Shown piece by piece: positions 28,945 to 36,559 of a DNA stretch of 64,000 bases; the stretch's first letter is position 1, and the number at the start of each line of letters is the position of its first letter. The DNA lies in the NCBI GenBank assembly GCA_025357945.1, contig JANYLJ010000003.1, positions 1-64,000 of the forward strand, read 5' to 3'. A program made the translations under genes and the position numbers. The DNA is from Gemmatimonadota bacterium. Lineage in GTDB: Bacteria; Gemmatimonadota; Gemmatimonadetes; Gemmatimonadales; GWC2-71-9. The notes beneath the pieces are model-generated. The model did not search any database. It worked only from the letters and a program-made list of their open reading frames with translations, and was not told the DNA's origin.

Positions 28945-29274
28945 TCAGCCAGCGGCTCGCAATACCTGCTGCTGCCGGCGTACCCGCTCGCGCGCGCCAC
29001 CACACACCAGGTCGCACAACTTGAAAACATCCGGATCGGCGACACGGTAGAAGGCGTGGGTGCCCTCCTTCCGGCGCGCCACGAAGCCCAGGCCGTGCAG
29101 TACCGTGAGATGCTTGGACACGTTGGCCTGCGTTGCCCTGGTTGCGGCAACCAGATCGCTCACGCTCCGCTCGCGGTGTCGCAAGGCGTCGAGAATGCGG
29201 ATGCGCATTGGCTCACCCAGTGCCCGAAAGCGCTCGGCGACGATGTCGGTCAGTTCCGGGGTCATCCGGGCCAT
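28945..29274 (-). CDS. ArsR-family transcriptional repressor
   Basis: 109 residues from ATG at 29274, with GGAG ten bases upstream; the frame is open to 29346 without a better site. Winged helix-turn-helix: ERFRALGEPMRIRILDALR, SVSDLVAATRATQANVSKHL (recognition helix), LTVLHGLGFVARRKEGTHAF as the wing. The C-terminal helix carries CDLVC (Cys-x3-Cys), a plausible site for metal or persulfide sensing. It lies between two divergent operons, with a palindrome at 29351-29368 as the likely operator, so it could control both sides. The ligand is not deducible. Confidence 0.88.
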   Translation of the reverse strand: MARMTPELTDIVAERFRALGEPMRIRILDALRHRERSVSDLVAATRATQANVSKHLTVLHGLGFVARRKEGTHAFYRVADPDVFKLCDLVCGGARERVRRQQQVLRAAG

Positions 29275-29339
29275 GGTCAGCTCCACTCCGCGTGTCGTCG
29301 CACTGTCGCGTCGCTGCAAGGTACCCCGGCCGCGTTCGC

Positions 29340-29375
29340 TTGACAATATAACTATACGATCATATAGTAATAGTC
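29340..29375 (+). promoter_or_regulatory. Consensus sigma-70-type promoter of the efflux operon
   Basis: TTGACA at 29340-29345, a 17-base spacer, and TATAGT at 29363-29368, in otherwise GC-rich DNA. Standard spacing puts the transcript start at about 29375, touching the ATG at 29376 of the TolC-like gene. The mRNA would therefore be leaderless or nearly so; no ribosome-binding site precedes that ATG. Confidence 0.7.
29351..29368. promoter_or_regulatory. Palindromic operator (candidate ArsR-family site)
   Basis: ACTATACGATCATATAGT: arms ACTATA and TATAGT are exact inverse complements around a GATC core, 16 of 18 positions symmetric. It covers the spacer end and whole -10 element of the rightward promoter, where bound repressor would block RNA polymerase. 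AT-rich 6-6 inverted repeats of this kind are usual ArsR/SmtB targets, and arsR is the adjacent divergent gene. Confidence 0.65.
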
Positions 29376-30740
29376 ATGTCAGCTACCGGTCGCTGCCTCC
29401 TGATTCTGCTGGCCGCCGCAATTCCCGGTGCCCCCAGCGGCGCCCAGGCCCCGCTCACCCTGTCCGACGCCCTCCGCCGCGCCGACCAGCACGGGTTCGA
29501 CAACCGGATCGCGACCGCCACGGCCAGGAGTGCGGCCGCCCGGGCGGCCGGTACGCTTCGCGGCGTCCTGCCCGCGGTGCGCGCCGAGGCGGGGTGGCTG
29601 CGATCCGACGATCCACTGGTTGGTTTCGGTTTCCTCCTCCGCCAGCGTGGTGTGACCGCCGCGGCGTTCGATCCGGCGGGGCTCAATCAATCGCCGGCCC
29701 GCAGTGACGTCGCCACCGGGCTGGTGGTGGAGGCGCCGCTGATCAACGCCGACGCATGGCAGGCTCGGCGCGCCGCGGGATTCTCGCGTGACGCCGCGCA
29801 AGCCCACACCGATTGGGTCCGAAGCGGCAGCCACCTCGAGGTGCTGCGCGCCTACTACGCGGCGGTACTTGCGCGCCAGCAAGTGGCCACGCTGGAGTTG
29901 GTCAACGTCGCCGCCACCGGGCACGTGCGCGACGCCGAAGCGGCCGCGGCAAATGGTCTGGTGACGCGTTCCGATGCCCTTCTCGCCGCCGTGCGGCAAG
30001 GTGAAGTCGAAACCCGGCTCGTCGCGGCTCGCGGTGCTGCCGTGATCGCGCGTCTGCGCCTGGCGCTCGCCACTGGCACACCATCGGATACGATGTCGAC
30101 GCTGCCGGCGACGCTCCCCACCTCGATGCCCGCAGCCGACGACACCGCCGGCGTCATGCCGCGCGGTGACCTGCGCGCCGCTACCGCAAGCCGTGCCGCC
30201 GCGCGCGCCGACCAACAGCGTGCCGACCTGGCGTTGCTGCCCCGAATCAACGGCTTCGGGCGCTACGACTGGCACGACGCCGGGTCGATCGCCGGCGGCC
30301 GGGCGATGTGGACCGTTGGCGTGATGGCGACGTGGTCGCCGTTCAGCGGCGGTGCCGAATTCGCGGACCGGCGTCGGGCGGCCGCCGATGCCGACGCAGC
30401 CGAAGCGGGTGCCGAGGCCGCGCAAGCCGCCGCGGAACTGGAACAGCAGGTGGCCGCCACGTCGATGTCGGTCGCCGAGCGCGCGCTGGCGATCGCCACC
30501 AATAGTGTGCAGCAGGCGACGGAAGCCCATCGGATCATCGCGCGCAAGTATGCCGGCGGTCTGGCGGCGGTGAGCGAGCTGCTCGACACGCAGTCCGCCG
30601 AATTGGGGGCGCGCCTGTCCGCGGCACGGGCACGCTACGACCTGGTCATCGCGCGGGCTGAACTCGCCCGCGCCAACGGCAGCGACTTGACCAGTCTGGC
30701 GGCCGCGCTCGACGCGACGGCCGGACTACCGGAGCGATGA
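29376..30740 (+). CDS. TolC-family outer-membrane efflux protein
   Basis: 454 residues with a Sec signal peptide (1-24, LLILLAAAIPGAPSGAQA). Two OEP repeats follow: the first starts LTLSDALRRADQHGFDNRIA and contains long Ala-rich helices; the second spans roughly 240-450 with ELEQQVAATSMSVAERALAI and VSELLDTQSAELGARLSAAR. This is the trimeric channel of a tripartite pump. It is the first gene of the rightward operon and overlaps the adaptor by ATGA. Confidence 0.85.
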   Translation: MSATGRCLLILLAAAIPGAPSGAQAPLTLSDALRRADQHGFDNRIATATARSAAARAAGTLRGVLPAVRAEAGWLRSDDPLVGFGFLLRQRGVTAAAFDPAGLNQSPARSDVATGLVVEAPLINADAWQARRAAGFSRDAAQAHTDWVRSGSHLEVLRAYYAAVLARQQVATLELVNVAATGHVRDAEAAAANGLVTRSDALLAAVRQGEVETRLVAARGAAVIARLRLALATGTPSDTMSTLPATLPTSMPAADDTAGVMPRGDLRAATASRAAARADQQRADLALLPRINGFGRYDWHDAGSIAGGRAMWTVGVMATWSPFSGGAEFADRRRAAADADAAEAGAEAAQAAAELEQQVAATSMSVAERALAIATNSVQQATEAHRIIARKYAGGLAAVSELLDTQSAELGARLSAARARYDLVIARAELARANGSDLTSLAAALDATAGLPER

Positions 30741-31759
30741 TGCGACAGCCGACGACTGCACTCTGCCTGCTCACCGTGATCGCCGCGGCGTGCCACCGGG
30801 CTCCGCCGAGCGACACGCCGCCGCTCAGATCCACCGGTGTCGCCGTCGCTGTCAGGGACACGACCCGTGCCGACTACTTCGAGGCTGCGGGCGTCGCGAA
30901 CCCGATCCAGCAGGCGACGCTGAGCACGCGGCTCATGGCGACGGTACTCGACGTCGCGGTCGTCGAGGGCGCGCGGGTGTCGCGCGGTGACGTGCTGGTG
31001 CGACTCGATGCTGCGGATCTGGCAGCCAGGCGCCGCCAGGCGACGGCGGCGGTCGATGATGCGACGACGATGCGCGACCTGACCAAGCTCACCGCCGATC
31101 GGATGCGGGCCATGTACGCCGACAGCGCCGCGCCACGCGCGCAACTCGATGCGGCGGAATCGGCGTTGGCGCGAGCCACGGCCCAGCTCGTGGCGGCACG
31201 CGAGGCCGTCGCCGAAGTCGACGCGACCACCCGGTACGCTGAAATTCGCGCGCCGTTCACGGGCGTGGTGACGCGGCGGTTTGTCGACCCGGGTGCGTTC
31301 GCCGCGCCGGGTACGCCGCTGGTCACCATCGAAGCGACCGACCGGCTTCGTGTCAGCGTGACCGTTCCGGCCGCACTCGCGTCCGCGCTGCGGACCGGCC
31401 GTCACGTCGCGGCGCGACTCGAGGGCGTGCCTGCGGACGCCTTGATCGAGGGAGTGGTGCCGTCCGCGGGGAATCTTTACACCATCAATGCGCTGATCGA
31501 GAATCACGCCGCCGCATATCTCACGGGCAGCGCGGCGACGCTGCTGGTGCCATCGGGCACCCGCCGCGTGATCCTCGTGCCGGTGGCCGCACTGCTGCAT
31601 CAGGGCGACCTGGTTGGTGTACGCCGTCGGTTCGCGGCAAGCGATGAGATCACCTGGGTGAAGACCGGTGCGACGGTGGGACACGACGTCGAGATCCTGT
31701 CCGGGCTTGCGCCGGGGGACTCGGTGCTCGTTCCCGGCACGCCCGGCGGAGCGCCATGA
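30737..31759 (+). CDS. RND efflux periplasmic adaptor lipoprotein
   Basis: 340 residues. Lipobox VIAAAC puts the lipidated Cys at about residue 19. The HlyD/MFP layout is clear: a lipoyl half-motif (MATVLDVAVVEGARVSRGDV), an alpha-hairpin (DLAARRRQATAAVDDATTMR onward), then the matching half YAEIRAPFTGVVTRRFVDPG and a beta-barrel domain. It links the TolC-like channel to the RND pump. It is coupled to both by ATGA overlaps. Confidence 0.88.
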   Translation: MMRQPTTALCLLTVIAAACHRAPPSDTPPLRSTGVAVAVRDTTRADYFEAAGVANPIQQATLSTRLMATVLDVAVVEGARVSRGDVLVRLDAADLAARRRQATAAVDDATTMRDLTKLTADRMRAMYADSAAPRAQLDAAESALARATAQLVAAREAVAEVDATTRYAEIRAPFTGVVTRRFVDPGAFAAPGTPLVTIEATDRLRVSVTVPAALASALRTGRHVAARLEGVPADALIEGVVPSAGNLYTINALIENHAAAYLTGSAATLLVPSGTRRVILVPVAALLHQGDLVGVRRRFAASDEITWVKTGATVGHDVEILSGLAPGDSVLVPGTPGGAP

Positions 31760-34700
31760 TGGGCGTCGCCGGACGGATCGCCGCGGCAACGCTGCACTCC
31801 AAGCTCACGCCGCTGGTAGCGATCGCGTCGCTCGCGCTCGGCGCCCTGGCACTGGTCGCCACACCGCGGGAAGAGGAACCCCAGATTTCCGTGCCGATGA
31901 TCGACGTGACCGCGGTGTTGCCCGGCGCCGGGCCCGCGGAGGTGGAACAGCAGCTGGTACGCCCGATCGCGCAACGCATGCGCGAGATTCCCGGCGTTGA
32001 ATATGTGTACGGCCATGCCAGCGACGGCATCGCGCTGGTCACGGTGCGCTTTGCCGTGGGTCAGGATCTGGAACGCAGCGTCACGGCGGTTCACGTCAAA
32101 CTGATGGCGGCGATGGCGGAAGCACCGGCCGGCACCGTGCCGCCCCAGGTGACGCCGCACGGCATCGATGACGTCCCGATCCTCACGCTTACGCTGCACG
32201 GCGGCTCCGATGCGGACGCGCTCCGCAGCATCGCCGTGCATCTCCAGGACGACATTCGCACCGTGCCCGACGTGGCGCAGACCTTCGTCGTCGGCGGAGC
32301 CGCCGCCACCCTGCGCGTGGTTCTCGATCCGGCGCGGCTCGCGGCGAACGGGGTCACTCCCGACGAAGTCGCCGGTGCGCTGACACGCAGTGCGGCCCGG
32401 CTGCGAGCCGGCGAGTTCGCTGCGGCCGACGCGGTCTGGCTGGTCGACATCGGTGCACCGATCACCTCGGCCGCGGATGCGGCGCGCATCGTGGTCGCCA
32501 CGCGGGGTGGCGCACCGGTCTACCTCGGCGCGCTGGCAACGGTAACCGAGGGCGCGGCCGAAATCGATCACTATGTGGAAAACAGCGACTCGATCGGCAC
32601 CACGCCGGCCGTGACGATCGCGGTGGCCAAGCGCCCGGGCGCCAACGCGACGCTGGTCGCGCACCAGGTGCTGGCGCGGATCGCCGCCGCCAGGGGACAC
32701 CTGGTTCCGTCGAGCGTCCGAGTCGATGTCACGCGCAACTACGGTCAGACCGCGGCGGACAAAGCCAGCGAATTGATGCTACACCTGCTGATCGCCACGC
32801 TGTCGGTGACAGTGCTCATCGGCATCTTTCTCGGCGTCCGCGAGGCGCTGGTCGTGCTGGTCGCGGTGCCCGTCACGCTCGCGTTGACGCTGTTCACGTA
32901 TTACATGCTGGGCTACACCCTCAACCGGATCACGCTGTTCGCGCTGATCTTCTCGATCGGCATCCTGGTGGACGATGCGATCGTCGTGGTCGAAAACATC
33001 TACCGGCACCTGGTCATGGGCGGCACGTCGGCCGAGCAGGCCGCCATCGAGGGCGTGGACGAGGTCGGCAACCCGACCATTCTGGCCACGTTCACCGTGA
33101 TCGCCGCGATCCTCCCGATGGCGTTCGTATCGGGCATGATGGGACCGTACATGCGTCCGATTCCGATCGGTGCGTCGGCTGCCATGCTGGCATCGCTCGG
33201 AGTTGCCTTCGTGGTGACACCGTACCTGGCGCTGCGCCTGTTGCGCGGGCACGTACCCGTGCCAGCGCCCACCACGAGCCAGACGCCGGTGCCATCGCGC
33301 GGGTGGTATGCCCGGATGATGACTCCGCTGCTTGCCGATGCCGGTCGCCGCCGCCTGGTGTATGGCGGAACCGTGTTGCTGTTGTTGGCATCGGTCGGAC
33401 TGGTCGCGCTGCGGCTGGTGCAGGTCAAGATGCTGCCCTTCGACAACAAGAACGAATTCCAGATCATGCTGGACCTGCCGGAGGGCACCACGCTGGAAAC
33501 CACGCATGCGGTAGCCATCGAGATCGCGGCCGCGCTGCGGGCGGTGCCGGAGGTGCGCAGCACGCAGGTGTATGCCGGCACCGCCGCACCGTTCAACTTC
33601 AACGGCCTGGTGCGCCACTACTTCCTGCGGCGCGGCGCCAACGTCGCCGACCTGCAGGTGAATCTTGCGCCCAAGGGCGAGCGTCATCGCCAGAGCCACG
33701 CCATCGCGGTGGCGGTCCGCCCCATTGTCGACGCCATCGCGGCACGGCACGGGGCGCGCGCCAAGATCGCCGAAATTCCACCCGGTCCGCCGGTGTTGAG
33801 CACGCTGGTGGCCGAGGTGTACGGGCCGGACGACCGTACGCGCCTGGCGGCGGCGCGCCGGGTCAAGGCGGTGATGGCAGCGACTCCCGGCGTGGTCGAC
33901 GTCGATTGGAGCGTCCAGGCGCCGCAGGGTCGGCTCGCGCTGCACATCGATCGCGCCCAGGCGGGTCTCGCCGGTGCCAGCGTGGACCAGATTACCGAGG
34001 TGCTGGCACTCGGACTCTCGGGTGGCCGGGCCGGTGTGCTGTTCCGTCCGTTGGCCGCCGAGCCCGTGGTCATCACGCCGCGCCTCCCGCTCGAACAGCG
34101 GTCGTCGCTCGGCGCGCTGCTGGGGTTGCCGGTCGGCACCACGACCGGGCCCATGCCGCTCAGCCGATTCGTGACAGTCGACAGCGGCGTGCGTGAATCG
34201 AGCCGCGATCAGAAGAACCTTCGCCCCGTGATTTACGTTACCGCGGACGTCGCGGGATCGATCGAGTCGCCGGTGTACGCCATCCTCGCCATGAATCGCG
34301 CGCTTGACCGGGTCCAGGTCAACGGTGCGGAGATCCGCCGCTACAATGCGGTGCAGCCGACCGAGCTCGACGAAACCGCCGTCAAGTGGGACGGCGAGTG
34401 GCAGGTCACCATCGAAGTATTTCGGGACCTGGGCCTCGCGTTCGCCGTGGTGCTGGTGCTGATCTATTTGCTGGTGGTGGGCTGGTTCCATTCATACCTG
34501 GTGCCGCTGGTCATCATGGCGCCGATTCCGTTGACGCTGATCGGTATTTTGCCGGGCCACGCCTTGACGGGGGCGTTCTTCACCGCAACGTCGATGATCG
34601 GGATGATCGCCCTCGCCGGTATCATCGTTCGCAACTCCATCCTGCTGGTTGATTTCATTCAACTGGCGCAGGAGCGGGGAAGTTCGTTGTCCGATGCGGT

Positions 34701-34911
34701 CATTGAGGCGGGCACGGTGCGGTTCCGGCCGATCGCGCTCACCGCCGCCGCGGTGATCGCCGGCGGCATGGTCATGGTACTCGATCCGATCTTCCAGGGA
34801 CTGGCGGTGGCGCTCATGAGTGGTGCCGTGGTTGCCACCGCCCTCACCATGGTGATCGTGCCGCTGCTCTATTGGGAACTGCAGCGCCGCACCACGGGGG
34901 CACCGTCATGA
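31756..34911 (+). CDS. RND-family efflux pump permease
   Basis: 1051 residues, normal length. The layout is a first helix, a large periplasmic porter loop (VLPGAGPAEVEQQLVRPIAQ), helices 2-6 with GILVDDAIVVVENIYRHL (helix 4, Asp pair for proton relay), a second porter loop and the last helix bundle (IIVRNSILLVDFI). It is a proton antiporter. The substrate class is not clear: the first loop resembles 'efflux RND' multidrug or solvent pumps more than CzcA heavy-metal pumps, whose helix-4 motif differs. Genomic context suggests a toxic sulfur or metal-related compound. Confidence 0.88.
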   Translation: MMGVAGRIAAATLHSKLTPLVAIASLALGALALVATPREEEPQISVPMIDVTAVLPGAGPAEVEQQLVRPIAQRMREIPGVEYVYGHASDGIALVTVRFAVGQDLERSVTAVHVKLMAAMAEAPAGTVPPQVTPHGIDDVPILTLTLHGGSDADALRSIAVHLQDDIRTVPDVAQTFVVGGAAATLRVVLDPARLAANGVTPDEVAGALTRSAARLRAGEFAAADAVWLVDIGAPITSAADAARIVVATRGGAPVYLGALATVTEGAAEIDHYVENSDSIGTTPAVTIAVAKRPGANATLVAHQVLARIAAARGHLVPSSVRVDVTRNYGQTAADKASELMLHLLIATLSVTVLIGIFLGVREALVVLVAVPVTLALTLFTYYMLGYTLNRITLFALIFSIGILVDDAIVVVENIYRHLVMGGTSAEQAAIEGVDEVGNPTILATFTVIAAILPMAFVSGMMGPYMRPIPIGASAAMLASLGVAFVVTPYLALRLLRGHVPVPAPTTSQTPVPSRGWYARMMTPLLADAGRRRLVYGGTVLLLLASVGLVALRLVQVKMLPFDNKNEFQIMLDLPEGTTLETTHAVAIEIAAALRAVPEVRSTQVYAGTAAPFNFNGLVRHYFLRRGANVADLQVNLAPKGERHRQSHAIAVAVRPIVDAIAARHGARAKIAEIPPGPPVLSTLVAEVYGPDDRTRLAAARRVKAVMAATPGVVDVDWSVQAPQGRLALHIDRAQAGLAGASVDQITEVLALGLSGGRAGVLFRPLAAEPVVITPRLPLEQRSSLGALLGLPVGTTTGPMPLSRFVTVDSGVRESSRDQKNLRPVIYVTADVAGSIESPVYAILAMNRALDRVQVNGAEIRRYNAVQPTELDETAVKWDGEWQVTIEVFRDLGLAFAVVLVLIYLLVVGWFHSYLVPLVIMAPIPLTLIGILPGHALTGAFFTATSMIGMIALAGIIVRNSILLVDFIQLAQERGSSLSDAVIEAGTVRFRPIALTAAAVIAGGMVMVLDPIFQGLAVALMSGAVVATALTMVIVPLLYWELQRRTTGAPS

Positions 34912-34959
34912 AACTCGTCCCGATCGCTGTTTTCCCACCCGCTGACTCTGGAGGTTCCG

Positions 34960-35160
34960 ATGTGTTCCGAGAACGTGTTGCGACGCTTTGCCGGTAGCTT
35001 CGTCCTGATTTCGGTTGCCCTTGGCGTTTGGGTGCATCCGGCCTGGTTCGTGTTCACCGCCTTCGTCGGGGTCAATCTGCTGCAATCCAGCTTCACCGAC
35101 TTCTGCCCGCTCGAACGCGTCCTTGGGGCGACAGGATGGTTCGGCTGTGCCCGGCGGTAA
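34960..35160 (+). CDS. YgaP-like two-helix membrane protein (DUF2892)
   Basis: 66 residues: MCSENVLRRFAGSFVLISVA, HPAWFVFTAFVGVNLLQSSF and FCPLERVLGATGWFGC. This is the small inner-membrane domain found at the C-terminus of the rhodanese YgaP and as a free protein in sulfur-metabolism clusters. GGAGG lies seven bases before the ATG. Cys2, Cys49 and Cys63 could take part in persulfide chemistry. It sits between the pump and dsrE in the same operon. Confidence 0.8.
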   Translation: MCSENVLRRFAGSFVLISVALGVWVHPAWFVFTAFVGVNLLQSSFTDFCPLERVLGATGWFGCARR

Positions 35161-35256
35161 CCCGTCGAGCCCGGTGCCCAGGCGCCTCGTGGATGGCTTC
35201 CCCGAATGGCGGGCCGCCGGACTCCCCATCGAAGTATCCACGACGGAGGTAGCAAC

Positions 35257-35599
35257 ATGAAGGCACTCGTCATCTTGAACGACCCGCCCTATGGCTCGGA
35301 GCGCTGCTACAACGGGCTCCGCCTCGCGGGCTCGCTCGCGAAACAGGACGGTATCGAAGTGAAAGTCTTCCTCGCGGGCGATGCCGCCAGCTGTGCCAGG
35401 AGCGGCCAGAAGGTGCCGCAAGGCTACTACAACGTCCAGACGATGCTCGCAGCGGTGACACGTTGCGGGGGCAGGGTGGGTGTCTGCGGCACGTGCATGG
35501 ACGCGCGTGGAATCACCGAAGCGGACCTCGCTGAGGGCGAGTTCCCTCGAGGAGTGGACGTCCTGGACCATCGAAGCCGACAAGACCCTGATCTTCTGA
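35257..35599 (+). pseudogene. DsrE-family sulfur-relay protein, frameshifted near its C-terminus
   Basis: ATG at 35257 follows GGAGG. The frame gives MKALVILNDPPYGSERCYNG, then VKVFLAGDAASC, GYYNVQTMLAAV and VGVCGTCMDARGITEADLAE, a near-complete small DsrE/F-like protein with the CGTC pair. At about 35535-35541 the frame changes: the expected ending, SSLEEWTSWTIEADKTLIF then stop at 35599, is encoded in another frame. One extra base in the GGG run, or two lost ones, would explain it. Read in the original frame the ORF runs on to 35841 through the next gene. It is either a recent pseudogene, a sequencing error, or a programmed shift. Confidence 0.75.
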
Positions 35600-35608
35600 G
35601 GCCGTGTG

Positions 35609-36508
35609 ATGATATCAAAAACCGTACTCATACTTGGCGGAGGAGTTGGCGGAGTGGTGGCGGCGACCGAACTCCGCAAGGCCCTGCCGACGCGGCACCG
35701 TGTGGTGCTCGTCGAGCGCGAATCGTCCTCCGTGTTCGCTCCCTCCTTACTGTGGCTGATGACGGGGAGTCGTCCCGCCGAGCAGATCTCGCGCCCGATG
35801 ACCCGACTCGAGAAAAACGGTGTCGAGGTGGTGCGAGGTGAGATCGAGCGCATCGACCCCGGGAAGCGAGAGATCGTCGTCTCGGGTCGCACTCTGACCG
35901 GCGACTACCTCATCGTCGCCCTCGGGGCGGAACTCGCACCCGAGGCGGTGTCCCAGGCCGTTCGCCAGATGGTCGAGGCGAAGGGCATCGCCTACCACCC
36001 CGAGCACCAGATCCAGGAGGTGGCCGGCAGCGGTCCGCGGCTCAAGTGCATGAATGGTGCGGGGGCGTCGTTCGACCTTCTCGCCTATGTCCCAGCGCAC
36101 AGAGCGCCGAAGGTCGTGCGCGAGTCGGGCCTCGTTGGCGCGAGCGGCTGGGTTTCGGTCGATCGTCACACGCTCGAGACGCAGTACGACGGTGTCTACG
36201 CGCTCGGCGATGTTGTCGCCATTCCCTTGAAGCTCGGCAAGCCGCTGCCGAAGGCGGGCGTGTTCGCCCACGCCGAAGCGGATGTCGTTGCGCGCAACAT
36301 CGTGCGCAGCATCACCGGGAAGGGAAAGCCGGCTTCCTTCGACGGAGCGGGCGGGTGCTTCATCGAGACGGGCGATGGCAAGGCGGGGCTGGGGAAGGGC
36401 AACTTCTACGCGGAGCCGGTGCCAGAGGTGAAGATCCACCCACCCGGACGCCACTGGCACTTCGCCAAGGTCCTCTTCGAGAAGCGCTGGCTCAAGCGGT
36501 GGTTCTGA
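35609..36508 (+). CDS. Sulfide:quinone oxidoreductase-like flavoprotein with an internal deletion
   Basis: About 299 residues (ATG 35609; GTG 35606 also in frame). FAD motif TVLILGGGVGGVVAATELRK and the second dinucleotide region DGVYALGDVVAIPLKLGKPL, ending GNFYAEPVPEVKIHPPGRHW. Related SQR/FCC-like proteins are about 380 residues or more. Here, GAELAPEAV (about 107-115) jumps straight to SQAVRQMVEAKGIAYHPEH, so roughly 80-90 residues of the second Rossmann domain, normally holding a conserved Cys, appear to be missing in frame at about 35950. Only Cys at ~148 and ~251 remain. Activity is doubtful. Confidence 0.7.
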   Translation: MISKTVLILGGGVGGVVAATELRKALPTRHRVVLVERESSSVFAPSLLWLMTGSRPAEQISRPMTRLEKNGVEVVRGEIERIDPGKREIVVSGRTLTGDYLIVALGAELAPEAVSQAVRQMVEAKGIAYHPEHQIQEVAGSGPRLKCMNGAGASFDLLAYVPAHRAPKVVRESGLVGASGWVSVDRHTLETQYDGVYALGDVVAIPLKLGKPLPKAGVFAHAEADVVARNIVRSITGKGKPASFDGAGGCFIETGDGKAGLGKGNFYAEPVPEVKIHPPGRHWHFAKVLFEKRWLKRWF

Positions 36509-36559
36509 GTATCCTTCCTGCCATCGCTTGGCCCTTTCAGCCGGAGCTCGTCCCCTCCT

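Noticed and set aside
32779-34491. Long - strand frame (570 codons) inside the RND pump gene
   Set aside because: Complement of a conserved pump; sequence is His/Gln/Arg-rich and low in hydrophobic residues, typical of a shadow frame.
34908-34997. 29-codon frame starting ATGA at the end of the RND pump gene
   Set aside because: The overlap looks attractive, but there is no ribosome site, no hydrophobic or Cys pattern, and it runs into the start of the DUF2892 gene.
35609-36508. Start and end of the flavoprotein as two separate genes
   Set aside because: One uninterrupted frame with both FAD-side and C-terminal motifs; the missing middle is better explained by an internal deletion.
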